From: Arthrobacter sp. Bi83
GTDB lineage: Bacteria; Actinomycetota; Actinomycetes; Actinomycetales; Micrococcaceae
Length of the DNA: 64,000 nucleotides
Direction of reading: 5' to 3'
NCBI RefSeq assembly: GCF_918698095.1
Contig: NZ_CAKKLY010000026.1
Location: forward strand, 1 to 64,000
Shown in pieces: positions 44,957 through 53,373 of this stretch. Below the pieces are notes generated by a model that saw nothing but the letters and a program-made list of their open reading frames with translations, searched no databases and was not told where the DNA came from. The position numbers and the translations under genes were made by a program. Position 1 is the first letter of the stretch. Every line of letters starts with the position of its first letter.

Positions 44957-47080
44957 TCAGCCGGGGAAGTGGGAGCCCAGCGCGGAAAGCACGCCGAACG
45001 CCTTGGTGCGAATCTCCTCGTATTCCTCCTGCGCTGCTGAATCCGCCGTGATGGCGCCGCCGACGCCGAGACTGAGTTTCGCCGTCGGCTCCCCTGCAGT
45101 GCGGGCCAGGCCGGCAGCGGTCCCGCCGGCAGCCTGGGCGCCAGCTTCGCCGTCTGCCTGGATCACCAGCGTCCGGATGGCGACCGCCAGGTCCGTGGCC
45201 CCGTTGAGTGAAAAGTACCCGATCGCGCCGGAGTAGACGCCCCGCGGAGCTTCCTCGAGCCGGTCCAGGATGGCCATGGTGCTGATCTTCGGCGCCCCGG
45301 TCATCGAGCCGGCCGGGAAGCACGCAGCCACGGCTTCAGCCCGGGGCGATCCCGGAAGGAGCTGGGCGTCGATGGTGCTCACGAGCTGGTGGACCGTGGC
45401 GTAGCTTTCGATCTCGCACAGCCGGCTGACGGTCACTGAACCCGGCACCGCGAAGTGGCTGAGATCGTTCCGGAGCAGGTCGACGATCATGATGTTTTCG
45501 GCACGGTCCTTCAGCGAGCTCTCCAGATCGTGCCGCAGCGCCGCGTCTTGCTCGGGATCGGCAGCCCGGCGGCGGGTGCCCTTAATCGGTTCGGCGCGCA
45601 TGCCGCCGTCGGACGCTATCCGCAGGAAACGCTCCGGGGACGTGCTCGCCACCGTCAGCCCGCTGAACCGCAGGTAGCTCGCGAACGGTGCCGGGTTCCT
45701 CTTGCGCAACGCAAGGTATGTGGGCCAGGGGTCGAGCGCAATTGCGGGCACCTCGGCGGTGAGGGCCGTGGTGAGGCATACCTCGTACGAATTCCCCTCC
45801 GAGATCTCATGCTGGGCGTCGGCGATCTTGCGCTTGTAGGCGTCCTCGGTGTCGCGGCTGGTAAACGTTGGGGCAGGAAACCGCCCGACGACGCTACTGG
45901 GGGAGCCGGCGCTGGTGGGGGTGCCGGCCGCAGCGGCCACCGAGGCGCGGGCATTGGCGAGCCAGACTGCTGCGTCGGGGGCATCGAGCGCGAGCAGCCA
46001 GGCGGCGCCCTCGGCGTGGTCAAGGACCACGGCCCGCCCGGCGAAAATCAACGCCGCGTCCGGGGTATCTGCCGGGACGTCGGAGCCGCCGGTTTCACGC
46101 TTGAGTTCGTAGCCCAGGCAGCCAAGCCAGCCCAGGGTGAAATCACAGGGATAGCCCTCGGGGCCGCGGACCGCTTTCCGGCCCCACACGGTCTCCAGCC
46201 ACCGGAAGAACTGGCCGGGCACTTCGGCGGTGGCAGACCCTGCGGTGATCCGGTTGGTCCCCGAAGTGTGCCGTGCCGACTGCCCGAACGTGCCGCCGTC
46301 GTCCGCCAGAATGCTGAACCGGCTGCGCTCCGCGGCGGGCGTCCTGACGCTCAGCCAGTCTTCTGGGGTGGGCGGGACCAGCGAGGAATCGAGCCAGACG
46401 GCATTCGCAGATGTCCCGTACATGGACTGGAAGAGGGCCGCCGCGTCCGGCCTGGCCTCGATGCGCTCGGCCAGGAGCCGGAGACCCCGGCGCGCCGAGA
46501 GTTCGGGGACCAGCGCGGTGGCGAGGGCCGGAAGGTAGGTGAGCGCCTGCAGGACGTCTGCCGGGGCGGTGTCGTCGGCCAGGTTGAGGACCCGGATGTC
46601 TGCGTGGTCCCGCACGTTGTCCGAGGCGAGGAGCTCCGATTCCTGTGCGGCCCACTGTTCCCAGTACGGCTCGTACGTTTGGCCGTCGCGTTCCAGGGCG
46701 CGGGTGCGGCGTTCGTGGTCCGGCGAATCAGCCCAGATGACTGCGTCCAGCAGGGGCCTGGCCGCCGCCGCGGCAGCCCCCACCCCCTCCACGATGACAA
46801 TCTCGGCGGGCAGCGTGACCCGGGCATCGCCGTCGTAATGCCTTTCCCAGTCCCAACTGACCCACGTTGCCGGTTCTCCCCGCCGCAGCGGCGACAGCAC
46901 GGTGGTGACGTAGCGTTCAACGCCCGCGGCGAGCCCGTTCCAGCCGGGGTAGATGTCCTCAAGATGGAACAGCGCGACTTTGTGGTGGTTCCGCAGCCGT
47001 GCCGCGAGTTCAATGGCCAGCGTGGTTTTGCCTGCGCCCGACCGCCCATCAATGGCGATGATCACAGGTGCGGGGGTCAT
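44957..47080 (-). CDS. pabB: P-loop kinase-like domain fused to aminodeoxychorismate synthase component I
   Basis: The 707-residue product has a uridine-kinase-like P-loop domain (about 1-200; Walker A DGRSGAGKTT at 11-20, ELAARLRNHHKVALFHLEDIYPGWNG). It is joined to a chorismate-using PabB domain (about 220-707) with PIKGTRRR, DLLRNDLSHFAVPGSVTV and GSMTGAPKIS. PabB makes 4-amino-4-deoxychorismate with a glutaminase subunit not encoded here. The ATG at 47080 overlaps the phosphatase stop. The kinase domain's substrate is unknown. Confidence 0.87.
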   Translation of the reverse strand: MTPAPVIIAIDGRSGAGKTTLAIELAARLRNHHKVALFHLEDIYPGWNGLAAGVERYVTTVLSPLRRGEPATWVSWDWERHYDGDARVTLPAEIVIVEGVGAAAAAARPLLDAVIWADSPDHERRTRALERDGQTYEPYWEQWAAQESELLASDNVRDHADIRVLNLADDTAPADVLQALTYLPALATALVPELSARRGLRLLAERIEARPDAAALFQSMYGTSANAVWLDSSLVPPTPEDWLSVRTPAAERSRFSILADDGGTFGQSARHTSGTNRITAGSATAEVPGQFFRWLETVWGRKAVRGPEGYPCDFTLGWLGCLGYELKRETGGSDVPADTPDAALIFAGRAVVLDHAEGAAWLLALDAPDAAVWLANARASVAAAAGTPTSAGSPSSVVGRFPAPTFTSRDTEDAYKRKIADAQHEISEGNSYEVCLTTALTAEVPAIALDPWPTYLALRKRNPAPFASYLRFSGLTVASTSPERFLRIASDGGMRAEPIKGTRRRAADPEQDAALRHDLESSLKDRAENIMIVDLLRNDLSHFAVPGSVTVSRLCEIESYATVHQLVSTIDAQLLPGSPRAEAVAACFPAGSMTGAPKISTMAILDRLEEAPRGVYSGAIGYFSLNGATDLAVAIRTLVIQADGEAGAQAAGGTAAGLARTAGEPTAKLSLGVGGAITADSAAQEEYEEIRTKAFGVLSALGSHFPG

Positions 47081-47652
47081 GAAATAGAGCGTACCTGCTG
47101 GCTGTTCTGAACCTCGAGTAGGGCCTGTTCTTCTGCGATCGCCGCACGGACAAACTGCACGATGCCGGGCACGGCCGCCTGGACCTGGTCCCACACCGAC
47201 TCAAAGTCGCTGTGATCCCCGTACCAGGGGTCTTCGATGCCTTGGTCCAGGGGGTCCTTCGATTCGAGGGCGGGATCAAAACTGCGCAGCATTCGGATTT
47301 TCTCCCCGGTCTCCCGGTCGGGGGCCGAGGCCCGGAGCCAGCCATAGTGGTCCACGTCCAGGGCCAGGATCAGGTCTCGTTCCGTGTACCACTCGGGGCG
47401 CCATTCCCGGGCGATGTGCCGGTCGGAGATGAGATTGTGGGCCCTCAGTTTCCTCGCGGCCCGGGGGTCGATGGGGCGTCCTGCCTCATAGGCGGTGGTT
47501 CCGGCGGAGTCCACGACGGCAGCATCGGCGAGCCCTGCCGCTGCGAAGGCCTCCGCCAGCATCAGCTCCGCCATCGGGGACCGGCAGATGTTGCCAGTGC
47601 ACACCGCGATGATCCGGTAGGGGCTCGACGTTGAGGGCATGCTGCTAAGCAT
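47077..47652 (-). CDS. Low-molecular-weight protein-tyrosine phosphatase
   Basis: The CTGNICRSP loop near residue 18 is the C-x5-R phosphatase signature, and the catalytic aspartate is in IEDPWYGD near the end. The product is about 191 residues, longer than the usual 150-160. The start is uncertain, with ATG at 47652 or 47640 and GTG at 47670. It overlaps the PabB fusion gene by four bases. Confidence 0.87.
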   Translation of the reverse strand: MLSSMPSTSSPYRIIAVCTGNICRSPMAELMLAEAFAAAGLADAAVVDSAGTTAYEAGRPIDPRAARKLRAHNLISDRHIAREWRPEWYTERDLILALDVDHYGWLRASAPDRETGEKIRMLRSFDPALESKDPLDQGIEDPWYGDHSDFESVWDQVQAAVPGIVQFVRAAIAEEQALLEVQNSQQVRSIS

Positions 47653-47708
47653 GGGGGATGCCGGCGGCACTTGGCTAGTAAGCAGCCTTATTGTTCAAAA
47701 CATTTCGT

Positions 47709-48335
47709 TTAGTGGATCAGCGCCAAAAGGATGCCCACGGCCACGAACAGGACGCCGAAAACCCTGTTCAGGACCTTCTGCCCGTGGGCGTTGTGCGTGA
47801 AACGCTGGAACGACTTCGCGGCCGCCGCGAAGAAGAACCACATCACCAGGATGTCGATCGCCACCACGGTGGCAGTGAGGACCATGTACTGCGCCAACAG
47901 CGGCCGTTCGGGGAGAATGAACTGAGGCATGAACGCGAGGAAGAACACGATGGCCTTGGGGTTGAGCAGGTTGACCCAGAGGCCGCGGCGGAACATGGAC
48001 CAGGCTGGCTCGTTCCGAAGTGCGGCCGCCTTCTCCTGGTCAAGGTCCGGCTTGTGCAGGAACTGGCGGATGCCCAGGTAGACCAGGTAGGCGGCGCCGG
48101 CGTAGCGGATGACGTTGAAGGCAACGGGCGATCCTGCCACCAGGACTCCGACGCCGAGCGCCACGATGACCACATGAACGATCAGGGCCGCCTGCTGGCC
48201 GAGGATTCCCCAGATGGAGCGCCGGAACCCGGAATTTAGCGAGTTGCTCATGGTGTTGATGGCGCCTGCGCCAGGAGTGAAGCTGATGAGGACGCCGGCA
48301 CCCGCGAGGGCCAGCCAGAGGGAGAATTGCACCAA
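47709..48335 (-). CDS. LysE/RhtB family amino acid exporter
   Basis: This 208-residue, six-helix membrane protein has the family signature SFTPGAGAINTMSNSLNSGFRRSIWGILGQQ at the N-terminus and NLLNPKAIVFFLAFMPQF in the middle. It probably exports an amino acid or a derivative; the substrate is unknown. It lies downstream of a methyltransferase gene on the same strand. Confidence 0.9.
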   Translation of the reverse strand: MVQFSLWLALAGAGVLISFTPGAGAINTMSNSLNSGFRRSIWGILGQQAALIVHVVIVALGVGVLVAGSPVAFNVIRYAGAAYLVYLGIRQFLHKPDLDQEKAAALRNEPAWSMFRRGLWVNLLNPKAIVFFLAFMPQFILPERPLLAQYMVLTATVVAIDILVMWFFFAAAAKSFQRFTHNAHGQKVLNRVFGVLFVAVGILLALIH

Positions 48336-48371
48336 CCAATCTTAGTGCGGGATTCCGGGCGCGGAAAAAAC

Positions 48372-49187
48372 CTAGGCCCGCGCGATGACCTCGCCGTTGG
48401 GGATGAGGAACCAGCCGTCGTCCGTGGAGCCCCAGCGGTGCCAGCCGGCGGAGATGCGGGTCAGGTCTGCTTCCTGGGCGAAGCCGTATTCGAGGGCCTG
48501 CTCAGCGAAGGCCGAGTGCAGCACCCGTTCCCCCCAGACGCGGGCCTGCCAGCGGCGCTGCTGCCCGGTGGCGTAGAGCCAGTTGCTGCTGGTGGGCGCC
48601 ACATCCGTAAAGCCGGCGGCCTGCGCCCAGGAGACCAGGCGGCGTCCGGCGTCGGGTTCGGCCCCGTTTCGCCGCGCGATCCGCTGGTACAGCTCCATCC
48701 ATTCGTCCAGTTCGGGGATGGCCGGGTACCAGCTCATGCCGTGGAAGTCGGCGTCGCGGACCGCCACGATGCCGCCCGGCTTGGCCACCCTCCTCATTTC
48801 CCGCAGCGCCCCCACGGGATCGGTCAGATGCTGCAGCACCTGGTGCGCGTGGACTACATCGAATGTGTCGTCCTCGAAGTCGAGGTCGTAGATGTTGCCG
48901 GCCACGAAGTCGACGTTCGCAACACCCCGGTCTGCCGCCAGCTCGCGGGCGTGGGTGATCACGTCCTGGGAACGGTCCAGTCCCGTAACGGTTCCGGGGG
49001 CCACCAGTCCGGCGAAGTCGCACGTGATGCTTCCCGGCCCGCAGCCCACGTCCAGCACGGTGACTCCGGGGGTGAGGTACGGGATCACGAAGGCCGCGGA
49101 ATTCTCGGCCGTCCGGGAGGCGTGGGCGCGGATCACTGACTCATGGTGGCCGTGCGTGTACACGTCGTGCGGCTGCTGCTCACTCAT
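48372..49187 (-). CDS. Class I SAM-dependent methyltransferase
   Basis: This 271-residue protein has the SAM-binding motif VLDVGCGPGSITCDFAGLV near residue 44 and the following FDVVHAHQVLQHLTDPVGALREMRRVAKPGG. This UbiE-like pattern does not reveal the substrate. It lies nine bases downstream of the marR gene on the same strand, possibly co-regulated. Confidence 0.87.
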   Translation of the reverse strand: MSEQQPHDVYTHGHHESVIRAHASRTAENSAAFVIPYLTPGVTVLDVGCGPGSITCDFAGLVAPGTVTGLDRSQDVITHARELAADRGVANVDFVAGNIYDLDFEDDTFDVVHAHQVLQHLTDPVGALREMRRVAKPGGIVAVRDADFHGMSWYPAIPELDEWMELYQRIARRNGAEPDAGRRLVSWAQAAGFTDVAPTSSNWLYATGQQRRWQARVWGERVLHSAFAEQALEYGFAQEADLTRISAGWHRWGSTDDGWFLIPNGEVIARA

Positions 49188-49196
49188 AGGGAAACG

Positions 49197-49763
49197 CTAC
49201 TCCTTTTCCGAGGCTTCCCGGCCGGCGCGGACGGTGGCATTGATCATCGAGTTCAAGAACCGTGTCACGGTCACCAGCTCTTCTGCGCTGAACTCTGCCA
49301 TCGCCGAGCCCATCTGCCGCGCCAGCGGGAGGAACATGGCGCTGCCGTCCCGGTAGGCCTTGTCCGTCATCCGCAGCTGGACCTGCCGGCGGTCCTGGCC
49401 CTGGCGCTCGCGGACCAGATGCCCTGAACCGCACAGCCTGTCGATCAGGGCGGTGGTGGCCGGCGAGCTCAGGTTGAGTTCTTTCCGCAGGGTGCCCGGG
49501 GTGACCACCTGGTCCGCGGCTGAATGCCGCATGATGACGGCCAGCGCATTGAGGTCGGTGCGGTGCATGTCGTTGCGGCCTCCGGCAGCATCCACATACC
49601 GGTTGGCCTCCAAGGTGAATTCCTGGAGCAGCCGCACCAGGGGGGGTGCGCCGGGCAGGCCCGAGTGCTCAGGCAAGCCCGAGTGGTCAGACTGGCCGGG
49701 CAGACCGGCGGGATTTGAGGCCGCTGGATCTTCGGTCACGTTGGCCTCCCTCTCCGGTTTCAT
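49197..49763 (-). CDS. MarR family transcriptional regulator
   Basis: The winged-helix core spans about residues 60-165 (LRKELNLSSPATTALIDRLCGSGHLVRERQGQDRRQVQL). The first 45 residues are a low-complexity Pro/Gly/Ser leader with repeated GLPxxS blocks, partly from an 18-bp duplication near 49660-49690. It diverges from the MMPL transporter, and a palindrome lies between them, so it probably represses that transporter until an effector binds. Confidence 0.88.
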   Translation of the reverse strand: MKPEREANVTEDPAASNPAGLPGQSDHSGLPEHSGLPGAPPLVRLLQEFTLEANRYVDAAGGRNDMHRTDLNALAVIMRHSAADQVVTPGTLRKELNLSSPATTALIDRLCGSGHLVRERQGQDRRQVQLRMTDKAYRDGSAMFLPLARQMGSAMAEFSAEELVTVTRFLNSMINATVRAGREASEKE

Positions 49764-49828
49764 GCCTTCCGGAGTTTACTCCAGCGGTGCCGTTATCCTG
49801 GCCGGCAATCCTTCCGGCTATGTATCTC

Positions 49829-49851
49829 CATCGTAGAGATAGTCTATGATG
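49829..49851. promoter_or_regulatory. Candidate MarR operator
   Basis: CATCGTAGA (49829-49837) and TCTATGATG (49843-49851) form an inverted repeat with one mismatch and a five-base spacer. It lies in an AT-rich patch between the divergent marR and MMPL starts. Confidence 0.55.
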
Positions 49852-49905
49852 GATCTATTCTACTCCGCCGGATTCCGTTGGTCCCCGTTCCCGAAGAAGG
49901 ACCCC

Positions 49906-52131
49906 ATGAAGCAGCCATCCCACAGGAAGCCCCGCGCCCCGTTCTGGCTGCGCTGGCTCATTCCCGTTTTCCTCGTCTCCGCATGGCTCGCCGTCGCCGG
50001 CGTAGGCGGGCCGACTTTTGGCCGGCTGGATGAGGTCTCGTCAAATGACCAGGCATCGTTCCTGCCGGCCGGAGCGGAAGCCACTAAGGCCCAGGGCTGG
50101 CAGGAAAAGTTCCGGGATTCGCGCGAGATTCCCGCCGTCGTGGTCATCGAAAGCGACGCCGCCTTCACCCCGGCCCAGCTGGGCGAGGCGGCTGAGCTCA
50201 AAGGCAAGCTGGAGGCGCTCAAAGCGGGCAGCGCCGTGATTGGCCCAATCCCGTCCAGCGACCAGAAAGCGGTCCAGCTCGTGGTGCCCATCCCGTCCGC
50301 CGGCGAGGTGAAGGACGTGGTCCAAGAGCTGCGGAACGAGGTCATAGCCGGGGCCCCGGCCGGCATGCGGACCTTCATCACGGGGCCCGCCGGACTGACA
50401 GCGGACCTGGCCGGCGCCTTCGCCGGCATCGACGGCATCCTGCTGCTTGTGGCACTGGGGGCGGTATTTGCAATTCTCCTGATCGTCTACCGGTCGCTGC
50501 TGCTTCCGCTTGCCGTGCTGCTCACATCGGTCTTTGCGTTGTGCGCCGCCATCCTGCTGGTGTTCGGCATGGCGAAGCTCGGCTGGATCCAACTCAACGG
50601 CCAGAGCCAGGGCATTCTGTCCATCCTGGTGATTGGAGCCGCCACGGACTATGCGCTGCTTTACGTGGCAAGGTTCCGCGAGGCGCTGACCCACACGACC
50701 AACCGGACCGCCGCGGTCCTCACCGCCTGGAGGGCCTCGTTCGAACCGATCTTTGCGTCCGGAGCCACGGTGATCATCGCCCTGCTGTGCCTGCTGTTCT
50801 CCGACCTCAATTCCAACAAGGCCCTCGGCCCGGTCGCCGCCGCCGGCATCCTCTGCGCGCTCGTGGCCGCACTGACCCTGCTGCCGGCGCTGCTGGCTCT
50901 GCTCGGCCGCACCGCGTTCTGGCCCTTCCGCCCCAGGTTGATGCCGGAAGGGGAGCGCGAGCCAGTCCTGGTGACCGGGCTCGAAGGCCAGAAGGGGCTG
51001 TGGCGCGCCACTGGATCGCTGGTGTCCCGGCGTCCGCGGACGGTCTGGGTGGCTTCGGTCCTGTTGCTGCTGGCCGCGTCGGCAGGTCTGCTGCAGCTCA
51101 AAGCCAATGGCGTCCCTCAGACCGACGTTATTCTCAGCGCCTCCAATGCCGTCGACGGGCAGGACGCCCTGGCCCGCCACTTCGATGCCGGGAGCGGCAG
51201 CCCGGCCGTGATCGTGGCAGCTGAGGCCAAAGCCGGCAGAGTGCTGGAGACTGTGAAAGCGTCCGACGGCGTGGGGAACGCCTACCTCCTGGCTGACGGC
51301 ACTGTGCCGATCACCGGAGCGCCGGGATCGCCGTCCGTACCGGCCGTCCGCGGCGGGAAAGTGTTGCTCAACGCCACCCTGGACTTCGCGGCAGACTCGA
51401 CCGACGCTGAGAAGGCCGTGCTGAAACTGCGTGAAAGCGTCGGGGCCGTGGACCCGGGAGCTTTGGTTGGGGGCGTAACGGCCACGGCCCTGGACACCAA
51501 CACCACCGCACAGCGGGACCTCGTCACCATCATCCCCGTGGTGCTCGGCGTCATTCTGGTCATCCTGATGCTCCTGCTCCGCTCCGTCCTGGCGCCCGTC
51601 CTGCTGGTGGCCTCGGTGGTCCTTTCGTATGCGGCGGCCATGGGAGTCTCGGCCCTGGTGTTCAACAACATCCTCGGGTTCCCCGGAGCCGACGCCACGG
51701 TGCCGCTGTTCGGCTTCGTGTTCCTTGTGGCACTCGGCGTGGACTACAACATCTTCCTCATGAGCCGGGTCCGCGAGGAGTCGCTGAAACACGGCACCAA
51801 TGCCGGTATTCTGCGCGGGCTGGGCGTGACCGGCGGGGTGATCACCTCCGCGGGCGTGGTGCTCGCGGCGACGTTCGCCGCCCTGGGAGTCATCCCGATC
51901 ATGTTCCTGGTGCAGCTCGCGTTCATCGTGGCGTTCGGGGTGCTGCTGGACACGGTGCTGGTCCGCTCCCTGCTGGTCCCCGCCCTGGCTTACGACCTCG
52001 GCAGGCGGATCTGGTGGCCCGGCAGGCTGGGCCGCCCGGAGCCGGCTTCCGTGGGCGAGCTTCCGGACGGGGCCGGGACCCGGGAGGCCGGTACCCGAGA
52101 AGCCGGAACCCGAGAAGCCGGCGTCCGTTAG
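49906..52131 (+). CDS. MMPL family (RND-like) transporter
   Basis: The 741-residue membrane protein has two repeated halves, each with one helix, a large extracellular domain and five or six helices. Typical motifs are IGAATDYALLYVARFREAL in the first half and FLVALGVDYNIFLMSRVREES in the second; their Asp-Tyr pairs carry protons. It may export lipids or drugs. The ATG at 49906 follows AAGAAGG by five bases. The last 20 residues are a GTREA repeat. Confidence 0.9.
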   Translation: MKQPSHRKPRAPFWLRWLIPVFLVSAWLAVAGVGGPTFGRLDEVSSNDQASFLPAGAEATKAQGWQEKFRDSREIPAVVVIESDAAFTPAQLGEAAELKGKLEALKAGSAVIGPIPSSDQKAVQLVVPIPSAGEVKDVVQELRNEVIAGAPAGMRTFITGPAGLTADLAGAFAGIDGILLLVALGAVFAILLIVYRSLLLPLAVLLTSVFALCAAILLVFGMAKLGWIQLNGQSQGILSILVIGAATDYALLYVARFREALTHTTNRTAAVLTAWRASFEPIFASGATVIIALLCLLFSDLNSNKALGPVAAAGILCALVAALTLLPALLALLGRTAFWPFRPRLMPEGEREPVLVTGLEGQKGLWRATGSLVSRRPRTVWVASVLLLLAASAGLLQLKANGVPQTDVILSASNAVDGQDALARHFDAGSGSPAVIVAAEAKAGRVLETVKASDGVGNAYLLADGTVPITGAPGSPSVPAVRGGKVLLNATLDFAADSTDAEKAVLKLRESVGAVDPGALVGGVTATALDTNTTAQRDLVTIIPVVLGVILVILMLLLRSVLAPVLLVASVVLSYAAAMGVSALVFNNILGFPGADATVPLFGFVFLVALGVDYNIFLMSRVREESLKHGTNAGILRGLGVTGGVITSAGVVLAATFAALGVIPIMFLVQLAFIVAFGVLLDTVLVRSLLVPALAYDLGRRIWWPGRLGRPEPASVGELPDGAGTREAGTREAGTREAGVR
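52075..52119 (+). repeat. 15-bp x 3 in-frame tandem repeat at the MMPL gene 3' end
   Basis: Units GGGACCCGGGAGGCC, GGTACCCGAGAAGCC and GGAACCCGAGAAGCC encode GTREA three times, followed by a partial fourth unit. Confidence 0.88.
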
Positions 52132-52141
52132 GCCCAGGCCG

Positions 52142-52175
52142 GTTTGGTCAAGCCGGCAGGCCGGCGTGACCAAAC
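52142..52175. terminator. Bidirectional terminator hairpin
   Basis: GTTTGGTCA (52142-52150) pairs with TGACCAAAC (52167-52175). Inside it, GCCGGC (52152-52157) faces GCCGGC (52160-52165). It lies between the convergent MMPL and epimerase-like genes. Confidence 0.6.
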
Positions 52176-52187
52176 GCCGGCAGGGCG

Positions 52188-53141
52188 TCAGCGGGGCGTG
52201 GGCGCAGTGGAGTTCTCCGCGCGCCACCACTCCACAGTTGCCTTGGCCGCGGCCGCCAGGGGAGTGGGGCGAAGGTCCAGGGCTGCCTCGCTGGCCCCGG
52301 AATCCATCACGAACGGTCGCTGGAACTGGTAGAGCGTCTCGCCGAGCTCCCGGATGTCGGCGGAAAACAGGCCTACGGTACGCAGCACCCAGCCCGGCAG
52401 GGCGCCGACCTTTGGCCGCGGCATTCCGGCGGCCTCAGCGAACGCGGCGGCAAGCTCCCGCTGCGTCAGGGCCGGATTGGTGGGGGCATGCAGCACACGG
52501 TTCCACAACACGGGATTCTGCGCTGCCTTGATCATGGCCGCCGCGAGATCGGGGACGTACGTGAACGAATGCGGCTGGTCCGCGCTGCCCACCACGCGGA
52601 GCCTGCGGCCCGAAAGGATTGCGGGCACCATCCGCTCACCAGCGTGGGACATCCGCACTCTGGGTCCGAAAAAGTCGCCGGCAACCACACTGACCGTGCC
52701 GGTTGCGCTCGCCTGCCGTGCCTCGAGCAGCGCCGTCCGCACTCCGCGCTTGCCGCCGCTTGCTGCGCGCGGGCTGTCCTCAACCATGACGCGGTCAGGC
52801 TCGGTGTACGAGTAGAGACTTTCGGGAAAGACGACGACGGCGCCCGCCTCGCCGGCGGCTGCCAGGAGAGCCTGTTCGGCCATGGGAAGTTCCTGCTCCC
52901 AGGCCCTGGCACTGTACGCGGAACCGTGAATGCAGTGGAAGGCCGCTGTGGCACCGCGCATGGACTGCGCCACCAAAGCCCGGTCCGAGACATCCACGGA
53001 CAGCCTTTCCACCAGCGGATGTTCGGGGCCACTGGCGGACCGTGTCAGCACGCGGACCCTTTTGCCCTGGGCTGCCAGCTGTTCGGCAACCGTCCACCCC
53101 ACAGGACCTGCTCCAGTCACCGCAAAGAGTTCTTCTGACAT
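52188..53141 (-). CDS. NAD(P)-dependent epimerase/dehydratase-like protein
   Basis: This 317-residue extended SDR has the Rossmann motif VTGAGPVGWTVAEQLA at residue 8 and the nucleotide-recognition LTRSASG. The catalytic Tyr of the usual YxxxK is not obvious (SLYSYTEPD is the nearest stretch), so it may be an atypical reductase. It starts at ATG 53141. The 230 bases upstream, toward lacI, hold no supported gene, only a half-site resembling the lacI operator. Confidence 0.8.
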   Translation of the reverse strand: MSEELFAVTGAGPVGWTVAEQLAAQGKRVRVLTRSASGPEHPLVERLSVDVSDRALVAQSMRGATAAFHCIHGSAYSARAWEQELPMAEQALLAAAGEAGAVVVFPESLYSYTEPDRVMVEDSPRAASGGKRGVRTALLEARQASATGTVSVVAGDFFGPRVRMSHAGERMVPAILSGRRLRVVGSADQPHSFTYVPDLAAAMIKAAQNPVLWNRVLHAPTNPALTQRELAAAFAEAAGMPRPKVGALPGWVLRTVGLFSADIRELGETLYQFQRPFVMDSGASEAALDLRPTPLAAAAKATVEWWRAENSTAPTPR

Positions 53142-53373
53142 GGCTCCAGGCCTTTCGTGGCAACACAATTCGATTGGAAGAGAAGTAGCAGTCCCAATAT
53201 TTCAGACTGCGCCTGCAGAAAGCGATCATCTCTTCCTCCCTCAGCCTTGGAGAGCGCCCCGGCTCGACCTGCTGGGCCGCAGCGAAGCGACGCCGGCGCG
53301 CTCGGTACGCCGAGCGTTCCAACGATGTAACCTCAGGAGGAGAGGCGGGCATTTGTTTGGCGGGAAGGATGAC

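Noticed and set aside
45455-47110. Long plus-strand open frame opposite the PabB fusion
   Set aside because: It has no recognisable domain, and its composition is that of a shadow of the well-supported gene on the minus strand.
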